12,805 nt of DNA from an uncultured Porphyromonadaceae bacterium (GCA_947166165.1 CAMVDK010000069.1:1-12805); one strand, 5' to 3'. Shown: positions 6,817 through 12,805, counted from the stretch's first letter. Program-made: numbers and translations. The notes: generated by a model from the sequence alone, not told the origin.

Positions 6817-8961
6817 TCAGGTTGTGGCTTGTTCGGCTTGTTGGACGCGGGCTTTGATGTCGTCGCCGTCCTTTTCCATGATGATGGTGTCGCCGGGTTT
6901 GGCTTCCTCGCGCAGGAGCAGCTCGCTCAGCGGGTCTTCGATGTGGCTCTGGATGGCGCGTTTGAGCGGGCGGGCACCATATTGCACGTCGAAACCGGCC
7001 TCGGCCACGAGTTGCTTGGCGGCGTCGGTGATGTGCAATGTGAAGCCTGCGTCTTCCACGCGCTTGTAGAGCGAGGCCAGCTCCACATCCACAATCTTGA
7101 GGATGGCGTCGTGGTCGAGCGAGGCGAAGGTGATGATGTCGTCAACGCGGTTCAGGAACTCGGGCGAGAACGAGCGGTTGAGCGCTTTGCGTATCACCGA
7201 GTCGCTGCGCTCGCGGGTGATTTCGTTGTTATGGAATCCCACGCCGGCGCCGAAGTCTTTCAGCTCGCGCGTTCCGATGTTCGAGGTCATGATGATGATG
7301 GTGTTCTTGAAGTCGACCCGACGGCCCAGGCTGTCGGTGAGCGCGCCCTCGTCGAGCACTTGCAGCAGCAGGTTGAACACATCGGGATGCGCCTTCTCCA
7401 TCTCGTCGAGCAGCACCACAGAGTAGGGGTGGCGGCGCACCTTCTCAGTGAGCTGGCCGCCTTCTTCGTAGCCCACGTAGCCCGGAGGCGCTCCCACGAG
7501 GCGCGACACGTTGAACTTCTCCATATATTCGCTCATGTCGATGCGGATGAGGGCGTCGTCGCTGTTGAAGAGGAATTCGGCCAGTTTCTTGGCCAGCAGC
7601 GTCTTGCCCACACCGGTGGAACCGAGAAACATGAACGAGCCGATGGGGCGCTTGGGGTCGCGCAGGCCCACACGGTTGCGTCGGATAGCACGGGCAATCT
7701 TGTCGATGGCCTCGTCCTGACCGATCACCTGACGCTTCAGCTCGTCGGTCATGCCCAGCAGGCGGATGCCTTCGCTCTGGGCGATGCGCTGAGTGGGCAC
7801 GCCGGTGATGAGGGCCACCACTTCGGCCACGTCGGCCTCGTCGACGGTCTCACGGCGGTTATCGAGTTCCTTCTCCCACTGCTGCTTGGCGTATTCCAGT
7901 TCAAGCTTCAGCCGCTCCTGCTGGTCGCGGTAGCCGGCGGCACTCTCGAAGTTCTGTGCCTGCACGGCCTTGAACTTGTTCTCCTGCGCCTCGGCGATGC
8001 GCTTCTCCAGGTCGTCGATCTCGGGAGGCACCACTACTTTAATATGTACGCGCGACCCGGCCTCGTCCATCGCGTCGATGGCCTTGTCGGGGAAGAAGCG
8101 ATCGCTCACGTAGCGGTCGGTGAGGCGCACGCACGCCTCGAGCGCGGCGTCGGTGTAGTTCACGCCGTGGTGCTTCTCGTAGACGTGCTTGATGTTATGC
8201 AGGATTTGGAGCGTCTCCTCGGCGGTGGTGGGTTCCACAATCACCTTCTGGAACCGCCGCTCGAGGGCGCCGTCCTTCTCGATGTTCTTGCGGTACTCGT
8301 CGAGCGTGGTGGCTCCGATACACTGGAACTCGCCTCGCGCCAACGCCGGCTTGAGCAGGTTGGCGGCGTCCATCGACCCGCTGGCGTTGCCGGCGCCCAC
8401 AATGTTGTGGATTTCGTCGATAAACATGATGATGTCGGGGTGCTGCGTCACCTCGTCGACCACGGCTTTCACACGCTCCTCAAACTGACCACGGTATTTC
8501 GTGCCGGCCACGATGGCCGCCATGTCGAGGCTCACAATGCGCTTGTCCATGAGCGTGCGAGGCACCTTGCGCTCGGTGATGCGTTTGGCCAGGCCCTCGA
8601 TGATGGCGCTCTTGCCCACGCCCGGCTCGCCGATGAGCACCGGGTTGTTCTTCTTGCGCCGGCTCAGGATTTGAGCCAGACGCTCGATTTCGCGCTCGCG
8701 GCCCACCATCGGGTCGAGCCGGCCCTCGGCGGCTGCGCGGGTGATGTCCTTGCTGTATTTGTCAATCACCGGGGTGCCATTATTGTCACCTTTCATGACA
8801 TTTCGTCGCTGGGTGTGTTTTTCGGCACCGAAGCCACCCGGAGGCGTGGAGCCCTCATCGGGCAGCTCGTCGTCCTCTTCGTCGTCGGTGTGCAGGCCTG
8901 CCACGGGCAAGTCGATGGTCCGCTGCATGAGCGTGTGCTGCAGATGTCTGTCGTATTTCAT
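6817..8961 (-). CDS. clpC: ClpC-type AAA+ unfoldase lacking the Clp N-terminal repeat domain
   Basis: 714-residue protein from the chosen ATG at 8961. AAA-1: Walker A GEPGVGKS (111-118), Walker B IMFIDE (178-183), TTLDEYRKNIEKDGALERRF sensor/arginine-finger region (218-237). A short UVR-like coiled-coil insert (~315-365) is typical of ClpC, not ClpB. AAA-2: Walker A GSTGVGKT (447-454), Walker B VVLLDE (515-520), and VGF (574-576) at the position of the ClpP-docking loop. It should unfold substrates for ClpP, which is not in the window. Bacteroidetes ClpC normally has ~840 residues with two N-terminal Clp repeats that bind adaptors. Here only ~24 residues precede the acidic linker DDEEDDELPDE, and they resemble the last helix of the missing domain. 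An in-frame upstream ATG at 9024 is disfavoured because the likely promoter (8989-9020) lies inside that extension. An in-frame TGA lies further upstream, so no N domain is encoded nearby. Confidence 0.92.
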   Translation of the reverse strand: MKYDRHLQHTLMQRTIDLPVAGLHTDDEEDDELPDEGSTPPGGFGAEKHTQRRNVMKGDNNGTPVIDKYSKDITRAAAEGRLDPMVGREREIERLAQILSRRKKNNPVLIGEPGVGKSAIIEGLAKRITERKVPRTLMDKRIVSLDMAAIVAGTKYRGQFEERVKAVVDEVTQHPDIIMFIDEIHNIVGAGNASGSMDAANLLKPALARGEFQCIGATTLDEYRKNIEKDGALERRFQKVIVEPTTAEETLQILHNIKHVYEKHHGVNYTDAALEACVRLTDRYVSDRFFPDKAIDAMDEAGSRVHIKVVVPPEIDDLEKRIAEAQENKFKAVQAQNFESAAGYRDQQERLKLELEYAKQQWEKELDNRRETVDEADVAEVVALITGVPTQRIAQSEGIRLLGMTDELKRQVIGQDEAIDKIARAIRRNRVGLRDPKRPIGSFMFLGSTGVGKTLLAKKLAEFLFNSDDALIRIDMSEYMEKFNVSRLVGAPPGYVGYEEGGQLTEKVRRHPYSVVLLDEMEKAHPDVFNLLLQVLDEGALTDSLGRRVDFKNTIIIMTSNIGTRELKDFGAGVGFHNNEITRERSDSVIRKALNRSFSPEFLNRVDDIITFASLDHDAILKIVDVELASLYKRVEDAGFTLHITDAAKQLVAEAGFDVQYGARPLKRAIQSHIEDPLSELLLREEAKPGDTIIMEKDGDDIKARVQQAEQATT

Positions 8962-8988
8962 TCTGTTGATGTAAATATTCGATTTGTG

Positions 8989-9020
8989 TAAACGTATTCC
9001 ACCCATGTTTATTGCAACAA
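8989..9020 (-). promoter_or_regulatory. Probable clpC promoter
   Basis: On the minus strand TACGTTTA (8989-8996) matches TAnnTTTG except at the last base. TTG copies at 9015-9017 and 9018-9020 give spacers of 18 and 21 nt. The predicted start near 8982 leaves a ~20-nt leader before the ATG at 8961. The remaining spacer, 9021-9112, shows no other signal. Confidence 0.4.
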
Positions 9021-9112
9021 CCATGCCACGCGCGATTCCTTCACTCTCCGCCGGTGTCCGCTCGGCTCCTTTGTCGGGAGGGTGTCAGTAAAAAGGGGAG
9101 GGGCGATGTGCG

Positions 9113-9296
9113 TTAAGGTGGGTTCTATAAATTGCTTGAGCCGAATTGGGCTTGATTGCTGAGCAGGTTTTGGCTCAAGCTGCGCGAAGCAGTAGCGGGC
9201 TACGGTTCAAGCAGTTGAGACAAAAGATGCCAGCAAGCAACCCAAGGCGGCCAAAACCCCACATTACTTTTTTGCAATTTATAGAACCCACCTTAA
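9113..9296 (-). mobile_element. MITE-like 184-bp element, copy B (inverted relative to copy A)
   Basis: Both ends carry a perfect 23-bp terminal inverted repeat beginning TTAAGGTGGGTTCTATAAAT. The internal inverted repeat GCTTGAGCC/GGCTCAAGC (9136-9181) is kept. The sequence equals the reverse complement of 317-501 apart from 9 substitutions and a 1-bp gap. It encodes no credible protein. It is inserted in the spacer between the tRNA-Arg terminator and the clpC promoter region. This copy has the better-preserved ends, so it may be the younger or the still-mobilisable one. Confidence 0.78.
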
Positions 9297-9351
9297 TTAT
9301 GGCGGTTGTTGACTTTGCATTTCTGTCTTGGCCGAGGTGGTGTGCATGTAA

Positions 9352-9390
9352 GCCTAAAAACCCTCGCGGATTGAGCGAGGGGTTTTAGGC
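9352..9390 (-). terminator. Terminator of tRNA-Arg copy 1
   Basis: On the minus strand GCCTAAAACCCCTCGC pairs with GCGAGGGTTTTTAGGC with a single mismatch and a 7-nt loop, the T-rich tract being part of the descending arm. It begins 4 nt after the tRNA 3' end. Its sequence is unrelated to the terminator of tRNA copy 2. Confidence 0.7.
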
Positions 9391-9394
9391 TTCG

Positions 9395-9468
9395 TGACTC
9401 CTACAGGACTCAAACCTGTAACCTTTTGATCCGTAGTCAAACGCTCTATTCAATTGAGCTAAGGAGCC
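9395..9468 (-). tRNA. tRNA-Arg (anticodon ACG), copy 1
   Basis: 74-nt cloverleaf on the minus strand. The acceptor stem GGCTCCT/AGGAGTC pairs with one G-U and has discriminator A. The D-arm has AGCTCAATTGAATAGAGC. The anticodon stem TTTGA/TCAAA encloses loop CTACGGA, giving anticodon ACG. The T-arm ACAGG TTTGAGT CCTGT is canonical. A34 would be deaminated to inosine by TadA to read CGU, CGC and CGA. CCA is not encoded. The mature sequence is identical to copy 2 at 9699-9772. Confidence 0.96.
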
Positions 9469-9490
9469 ATTCATTTCGGAATTGCGAGTG

Positions 9491-9522
9491 CAAAATTACT
9501 GCTTTTTGCCGAACTGGCCAAA
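9491..9522 (-). promoter_or_regulatory. Promoter of tRNA-Arg copy 1
   Basis: TTTG (plus 9519-9522), a 20-nt spacer and TAATTTTG (9491-9498) match the Bacteroidetes housekeeping promoter exactly. Predicted start about 15 nt before the mature tRNA 5' end. Confidence 0.75.
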
Positions 9523-9656
9523 TTTTTCCGCGACTTTTTTCGGGAAAGTGTTTCGGAGGTGCATCGGCGGGTGCGTCCCGAGTGTGTCACGGCGGTCTCG
9601 GCGATTGGGCGGCGGGGATGCTGCGGGCGGTTGAATGGCGAGTGCGATTATCCCCA

Positions 9657-9687
9657 TAAAACAAGCCCCGGCTCGAAAGCCGAGGCT
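9657..9687 (-). terminator. Terminator of tRNA-Arg copy 2
   Basis: On the minus strand AGCCTCGGCT, loop TTCG, AGCCGGGGCT (10 bp with one G-U pair) is followed by TGTTTTATG. The UUCG tetraloop makes this a stable intrinsic terminator 11 nt after the tRNA. Confidence 0.85.
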
Positions 9688-9698
9688 CTGCCGCTTCG

Positions 9699-9772
9699 TG
9701 ACTCCTACAGGACTCAAACCTGTAACCTTTTGATCCGTAGTCAAACGCTCTATTCAATTGAGCTAAGGAGCC
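9699..9772 (-). tRNA. tRNA-Arg (anticodon ACG), copy 2
   Basis: Identical in all 74 positions to copy 1 (9395-9468). It has its own promoter and terminator, so it is an independent transcription unit and not part of a polycistronic tRNA transcript. No integrase or attachment-site duplication is visible next to it. Confidence 0.96.
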
Positions 9773-9794
9773 ATTCATTTCGGAATTGCGAGTG

Positions 9795-9826
9795 CAAAAT
9801 TACTGCTTTTTGCCGAACCGGCCAAA
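9795..9826 (-). promoter_or_regulatory. Promoter of tRNA-Arg copy 2
   Basis: TTTG (9823-9826), 20-nt spacer, TAATTTTG (9795-9802), identical in its elements to the promoter of copy 1. Confidence 0.75.
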
Positions 9827-9902
9827 TTTTTCAGCGACTTTTTTCGGAGTAAATTTTCCTCAAGCAGTCGTGCAAGCAGTCATATCACAATCAATCAATC
9901 GA

Positions 9903-10106
9903 TTATAGTAGCCAAGTGGCGATTGCCCACACGGCGAGGATGACCAGTGCGATGAATGTGGGTTTGGCAAGCGTCTTGTAGTCGACGATGTAGAGTTCCT
10001 GCTTGGGAGCATTGACGCGCTCGGGACGCTCGGTGGCAATGGCCAGTTTGTGCTCGTCGATGGCCTCGATGGGCTGCTCGACTTCGGAATAGAGATTTGC
10101 TTTCAT
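9903..10106 (-). CDS. Small tail-anchored membrane protein, 67 aa, unknown function
   Basis: Not a family I recognise. The N-terminal ~46 residues are hydrophilic with mixed charge (MKANLYSEVEQPIEAIDEHK at the start, then ERPERVNAPKQELYIVDYK). The C-terminal ~20 residues (PTFIALVILAVWAIATWLL) form one transmembrane helix ending at the very C-terminus, so the bulk would face the cytoplasm if tail-anchored. The start at 10106 was chosen because an excellent promoter (10133-10163) lies just upstream. A longer frame from 10286, which overlaps the thioesterase stop as ATGA, would run through that promoter and translate the CTAG array, so I reject it. A separate promoter makes it a single-gene unit. 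Confidence 0.7.
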   Translation of the reverse strand: MKANLYSEVEQPIEAIDEHKLAIATERPERVNAPKQELYIVDYKTLAKPTFIALVILAVWAIATWLL

Positions 10107-10132
10107 TATAGGCTTTTGTTTGTTTCCGACTG

Positions 10133-10163
10133 CAAAGTTACTGCAATCCGAGAACAATGCAAA
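10133..10163 (-). promoter_or_regulatory. Promoter of the 67-aa membrane protein gene
   Basis: TTTG (plus 10160-10163), 19-nt spacer, TAACTTTG (10133-10140): a perfect Bacteroidetes promoter. Predicted start near 10126, giving a ~20-nt A-rich leader. It decides the start codon at 10106. Confidence 0.75.
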
Positions 10164-10204
10164 ATAAAAGACGAAGTTTTTTGATTTCGCATTGCGGAGG
10201 AGCC

Positions 10205-10276
10205 GAGGGAATCTAGATTTTCTAGTTGAACTAGTCCTTCTAGTTAAACTAGTTCTTCTAGTTGAACTAGACCCTC
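10205..10276. repeat. CTAG array with exact 9-bp period inside a closing stem
   Basis: Seven CTAG tetranucleotides start at 10213, 10222, 10231, 10240, 10249, 10258 and 10267, each exactly 9 bp apart. The sequence between them makes three 13-bp palindromes CTAGTTnAACTAG at 10222-10234, 10240-10252 and 10258-10270, an 18-bp period. GAGGG (10205-10209) and CCCTC (10272-10276) plus TCTAG/CTAGA close the whole array, so it can fold as one long hairpin or several small ones. It lies 6 bp past the end of the thioesterase gene and ~40 bp upstream of the promoter at 10133-10163. It could be a transcript end, a multi-site operator or a mobile palindrome. Confidence 0.8.
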
Positions 10277-10282
10277 CGCTTG

Positions 10283-10657
10283 TCACATTTTTTCGAGGAA
10301 TCGCTGGCGATCGACAATGTAGCGCACGTGCGTGGCCTTGCCTACCTCCACATCGCTTTGCGTGGCGGTGATGACGAATGAGAGCCGGCGCCCGTCGCGT
10401 TGCTGCAGTGTGGCTGTGGCGCCGACGGTGGCCCCCACAGGCGACGGCCGCAGGTGGTCGACGTGGATGCTCGAGCCAACGGTGGTCTGCCCGTCATCGA
10501 GCAGTGGCCGGGCGGCGAGCATGGCGGCGTTCTCCATGAGCGCCGCGAGCGCGGGGGTGGCCAGCACTTCAAGGTCGCCCGAGCCCATGGCCTTTGCCGT
10601 GTGGCCGGCGGCCACTACAAGCGTGCTGCTGTGGCTGATGGCGGCAGTCGTGTTCAT
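10283..10657 (-). CDS. FlK-like hotdog-fold acyl-CoA thioesterase
   Basis: 124-residue hotdog protein of the fluoroacetyl-CoA thioesterase-like family. Characteristic segments are AMGSGDLEVLATPALAALME, the strand around TTVGSSIHVDHLRPSPVG, and DGRRLSFVITA. The triad of Streptomyces FlK (T42, E50, H76) corresponds to T34, E42 and H68 here with a constant offset of 8, so the active site looks intact. The family hydrolyses small acyl-CoA thioesters. A gut Bacteroidales is unlikely to meet fluoroacetate, so the real substrate is unknown. It would be a cytosolic homodimer. The start codon overlaps the stop of the upstream FMN-binding gene (ATGA), indicating translational coupling. The 3' end is followed by the CTAG array. 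Confidence 0.87.
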   Translation of the reverse strand: MNTTAAISHSSTLVVAAGHTAKAMGSGDLEVLATPALAALMENAAMLAARPLLDDGQTTVGSSIHVDHLRPSPVGATVGATATLQQRDGRRLSFVITATQSDVEVGKATHVRYIVDRQRFLEKM

Positions 10658-11085
10658 TTCTTCTTTCCCTTGCCTTTCTTCGGGGCAGTTGTGCCGGCCT
10701 GCTCAAGGCCCATCTGGATGTTTTTGATCACCGCTTCGCTCGAATAGGTGGCACCCGACACGGCGTCGACATGCATCTTTTTGGCCTCGGCCACGGTCTT
10801 GCCCTCGTAGAGGGGGAATATTTTGGCCGTGACGCGCTTGAAGTATTGCGGTGTCTCGTTGTTGGGCAGGGCCTCGATGCGGGTGATGCGTCCGCCCTCG
10901 ATGTGGATGTTGAGCGGGGTGGGGCCGTTGTAGCCATACACTTTCTTGGCCAGGTCGCCGGTGTAGATGACTTGCGAGGTGGCCGGTTTGGCTGACGTTT
11001 TCTTCTTTGTTTTCGAATGCACCGGCGCGGCGGCTATCGCCAGGACAGCTGCGCAGAGCGCGAGGCGGAACAGGGTCTTTTTCAT
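10654..11085 (-). CDS. Exported FMN-binding domain protein (ApbE substrate type)
   Basis: 143-residue protein. Residues 1-24 are a Sec signal peptide (MKK, hydrophobic LFRLALCAAVLAIAAAP, then HSK), with no lipobox cysteine after the core. A Lys-rich stretch follows, then one FMN_bind domain (~38-130) containing the flavinylation motif D107-A-V-S-G-A-T113-Y. By analogy with NqrC/RnfG, T113 would carry FMN through a phosphoester bond made by ApbE. The C-terminus is a basic tail (KKGKGKKK). Such single-domain proteins serve as periplasmic electron carriers; electron donor and acceptor are not identifiable here. It is the first gene of a two-gene unit with the thioesterase. No clear promoter motif was found in 11086-11160. 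Confidence 0.85.
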   Translation of the reverse strand: MKKTLFRLALCAAVLAIAAAPVHSKTKKKTSAKPATSQVIYTGDLAKKVYGYNGPTPLNIHIEGGRITRIEALPNNETPQYFKRVTAKIFPLYEGKTVAEAKKMHVDAVSGATYSSEAVIKNIQMGLEQAGTTAPKKGKGKKK

Positions 11086-11182
11086 ATCGCGATATCTGAA
11101 TTTTATTGCATAATCACGCCTTTTAGATGATGAGGCCGCACTTTAGTTTAACTTGAAAAAGAAAAAAAATATTAAAAACGTT

Positions 11183-11212
11183 TTTTCAATCGCACAATTT
11201 GCCGTATCTTTG
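11183..11212 (+). promoter_or_regulatory. Promoter of the Sua5/glycosyltransferase unit
   Basis: TATCTTTG (11205-11212) is a perfect -7 element. The T-rich TTTTTTC ending at 11187 serves as the -33 region with a 17-nt spacer. The start near 11219 leaves a ~60-nt leader with a small ATGCC/GGCAT hairpin (11231-11244). It lies in the 193-bp divergent spacer shared with the FMN-binding gene. Confidence 0.6.
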
Positions 11213-11278
11213 TTTGCTGGAATCGCTGCGAATGCCGGTTGGCATCCTCGGCGGGCCGAAGCAATAAATGTTTAGCCG

Positions 11279-11863
11279 ATGAATAACAACAAAATACGTT
11301 CCTACCAGGCCGACCTTGATGCGTGCATCGAGGTGCTGGAGCGTGGTGGGCTGATACTTTATCCCACCGACACGATATGGGGCATAGGCTGCGATGCCAC
11401 CAATGCCGATGCGGTGCGCCGCGTGTATGCCCTCAAGCACCGCGACGACCACAAGGCGCTCATCGTGCTGCTCGACAGCGCCGACCATCTTGACCACTAT
11501 GTGGTGGATGTGCCGCGCATGGCATACGAGCTGATCGAAGTGGCGGTCAAGCCGCTCACCATCGTTTACGAAGGCGCCTATAATCTGGCTCCCGCTCTGC
11601 TGGGCGAGGCCGACAGTGTGGGCATCCGTGTGGCGAGCGACCGCTTTTGCCGCGAGTTGTGCGCAAGGCTCGGGCGGCCCATCGTGTCGACGTCGGCCAA
11701 CGTGAGCGGCGAGCCAACGGCGGCCTGCTTTGCCGAGGTGGCGCAAGAAATACGCAACGGTGTGGACTATGTGGTGAACTACCGGCAGGACGACACCACG
11801 CCCTGCGCGGCCTCCAACGTGATCTTGCTGCGAAGCGATGGCACTTTCAAGATTATCAGATGA
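11279..11863 (+). CDS. L-threonylcarbamoyladenylate synthase (Sua5/YciO/YrdC family)
   Basis: 194-residue single-domain protein. It has the family motifs GGLILYPTDTIWGIGCDA (23-40), the KHR triad site (53-55) with K59 nearby, SVGIRVASD (113-121) and PIVSTSANVSGEPT (134-147). The late segment AASNVILL contributes to the ATP site. It makes threonylcarbamoyl-AMP from threonine, bicarbonate and ATP, the first step of t6A37 synthesis on ANN-decoding tRNAs; TsaB/D/E complete the pathway elsewhere. The length corresponds to the short TsaC/YrdC form without the C-terminal Sua5 domain. The start ATG at 11279 follows the predicted leader. The exopolysaccharide transferase gene starts 27 bp after the stop with no terminator, so the two are likely co-transcribed. 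YciO-type paralogues cannot be fully excluded from sequence alone. Confidence 0.92.
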   Translation: MNNNKIRSYQADLDACIEVLERGGLILYPTDTIWGIGCDATNADAVRRVYALKHRDDHKALIVLLDSADHLDHYVVDVPRMAYELIEVAVKPLTIVYEGAYNLAPALLGEADSVGIRVASDRFCRELCARLGRPIVSTSANVSGEPTAACFAEVAQEIRNGVDYVVNYRQDDTTPCAASNVILLRSDGTFKIIR

Positions 11864-11890
11864 CGGCTCGGCAGTAAAGAATTTGTTTCA

Positions 11891-12805
11891 ATGATCGACC
11901 AACGATTGCAAAGAGTTAAATATGTGGTTGGCGACTTTGTGTCGTCGAACTTGGCGTGGCTGGCCTACAACTGCGCGCGCTACCACCTGGGTGCGGTGCA
12001 TGGCAGCTACGGCTCGCTGTGCGAATTCCTTGGCACCGGCACCGTGCTGCTCGGCCAGTTGCTGTTCCCGCTGATGATGATGTGCACCTATGTGCTCTCG
12101 GGCTACTACAACGAGGTGATGCGCAAGTCGCGCGTGCAGGAGTTGCTCACCACCTTTTGGAGTGCTGTGGTGAACGCGCTGGTGATTTTCTTCCTCGCGC
12201 TCATCAACGATGTGATTCTGCCCCGCAGGTTCAACTACGAGATGCTCATGACGCTGTGGGCGTTGCTCTTCTTCATCGTCTATGCGGTGCGCGTGGTGAT
12301 CACCACCCACACGGCGCGGCAGATCAAAAACCGCCGATGGAGTTCGAAGACGCTTGTGGTGGGCGCCGGAGCCAAGGCGGTGGCCTTTGTCGAACGCCTG
12401 AACAGCATGCGCCATTCGCTGGGCTACGAGGTGATTGGCCTGGTGCGCATTGCCGGCGAGGCCGATGCCCCCACCGTGTTGCCGCGCCATTCAATCGACG
12501 ACATCAGGCAGGTGTGTTCCAACTATGGCGTGGAGGAACTGATTGTGGTGCCAACCAGCGTCAACCGTGAGGGGCTGATGCACACCATCGACCGCCTGTT
12601 CGACCTGCGGCTGCCCATCCGCGTGACCCCCGACCGCGAGGGCGTGCTGCTCGCGCAGGTGCGCATCGGCGACTTTCAGGGCGACCCGCTGGTCGACATC
12701 TCGGGCTGCAACATGAGCGAGTGCGCGAAGAATGTGAAGCGCCTCTTCGATATTGTGGCCTCGGCCTTTGCCCTGGTTTTGCTCAGTCCGCTCTATGCGG
12801 CCGTG
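11891..12805 (+). CDS. Polyprenyl glycosylphosphotransferase, exopolysaccharide/capsule initiation (3' end outside window)
   Basis: 305 codons are present, open to the window end. Four transmembrane helices lie at about 11-28, 50-73, 88-110 and 115-137. A cytoplasmic Rossmann-like (CoA-binding-type) domain follows from KTLVVGAGAKAVAFVERL (153-170) to ~270. The last visible segment, KRLFDIVASAFALVLLSPLY (283-302), is the membrane re-entrant helix that opens the bacterial sugar transferase domain (PF02397). The catalytic part lies beyond the window. This is the WcaJ/CpsE-type architecture: the enzyme transfers a sugar-1-phosphate from UDP-sugar to undecaprenyl phosphate and so starts capsule or exopolysaccharide repeat units. 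The start MIDQRLQRVKYVVGD at 11891 is the first ATG in frame after the Sua5 stop. The sugar specificity cannot be told from this part. A polysaccharide gene cluster may follow downstream. Confidence 0.9.
   Translation, partial: MIDQRLQRVKYVVGDFVSSNLAWLAYNCARYHLGAVHGSYGSLCEFLGTGTVLLGQLLFPLMMMCTYVLSGYYNEVMRKSRVQELLTTFWSAVVNALVIFFLALINDVILPRRFNYEMLMTLWALLFFIVYAVRVVITTHTARQIKNRRWSSKTLVVGAGAKAVAFVERLNSMRHSLGYEVIGLVRIAGEADAPTVLPRHSIDDIRQVCSNYGVEELIVVPTSVNREGLMHTIDRLFDLRLPIRVTPDREGVLLAQVRIGDFQGDPLVDISGCNMSECAKNVKRLFDIVASAFALVLLSPLYAAV

Larger units (their letters stand above)
9391..9543 (-). repeat. 153-bp duplicated unit (tRNA-Arg + promoter), copy 1
   Basis: Matches 9695-9847 with two substitutions only (9515 and 9529), both upstream of the -7 element. 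The unit covers the tRNA, leader, promoter and a T-rich upstream stretch. The similarity stops abruptly on both sides, so terminators and the ~150-bp spacer differ. Confidence 0.85.
9695..9847 (-). repeat. 153-bp duplicated unit (tRNA-Arg + promoter), copy 2
   Basis: Partner of 9391-9543 in the same orientation, offset by 304 bp. Near-identity across non-transcribed promoter DNA points to a recent duplication or ongoing gene conversion. Confidence 0.85.

Noticed and set aside
6814..8991. 725-codon plus-strand ORF opposite clpC
   Set aside because: Antisense shadow of clpC, with no family motifs; clpC shows all AAA+ motifs.
9395..9772. tRNA-Arg pair as the attachment sites of an integrated element
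   Set aside because: The DNA between them is ~230 bp with no integrase or cargo, and the duplication includes the promoter, unlike an att core at the tRNA 3' end.
10205..10276. CTAG array as CRISPR or plasmid iterons
   Set aside because: Units are 9/18 bp with no variable spacers of CRISPR size, no cas genes, and no replication initiator gene nearby.
10107..10286. 60-codon N-terminal extension of the small membrane protein, overlapping the thioesterase stop as ATGA
   Set aside because: It would translate the CTAG array (SSTRRTSLTRRTSST) and the promoter. The consensus promoter at 10133-10163 places the start at 10106.

Overview
The window looks like a Bacteroidales chromosome segment, probably from a Muribaculaceae- or Prevotellaceae-like gut bacterium. 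Genes are GC-rich, spacers are AT-rich, and Shine-Dalgarno sequences are hardly visible. Several genes are preceded by the Bacteroidetes promoter pattern TTTG-N19..20-TAnnTTTG, seen best upstream of two tRNA-Arg genes and a small membrane-protein gene. EttA, HtpG and ClpC also have Bacteroidales-type sequences. The genus is inference.

Layout. (a) 1-315: 3' end of a probable cation:proton antiporter gene. (b) 316-948: long spacer holding a 185-bp element with terminal inverted repeats, an abutting solo terminus, two minus-strand hairpin/T-tract structures (possible small RNA) and the ettA promoter. (c) 949-2643: ettA, convergent with an orphan umuD (2648-3094). (d) htpG (3186-5237, minus) with a strong terminator. 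(e) 5271-6198: a HUH/Y1 transposase gene flanked by two direct copies of a block made of six hairpins, a REPtron-like unit. (f) A probable clpC-DUF1810 operon (minus). This ClpC lacks the usual N-terminal repeat domain. (g) A second, inverted copy of the 185-bp element (9113-9296). (h) Two identical tRNA-Arg(ACG) genes with duplicated promoters but unrelated terminators. (i) A 67-aa tail-anchored membrane protein, a CTAG array with exact 9-bp periodicity, and an overlapping pair coding for an exported FMN-binding protein and an FlK-like thioesterase. (j) Divergent from these, a Sua5/TsaC gene followed by the 5' part of a polyprenyl glycosylphosphotransferase gene that runs off the window.

The protein-coding content is mostly housekeeping: translation quality (EttA, Sua5, tRNA-Arg), protein folding and turnover (HtpG, ClpC), and stress response (UmuD). 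The unusual content lies between the genes. There are two unrelated non-coding repeat families. One is the hairpin blocks built around a Y1 transposase. The other is a TTAA-ended element present twice in inverted orientation, bracketing about 8.6 kb that includes ettA, umuD, htpG, the transposase and clpC. I see no complete new defence or metabolic system. The strongest leads are the REPtron-like unit, the TTAA element pair, the N-domain-less ClpC, the CTAG array and the candidate small RNA at 541-690.
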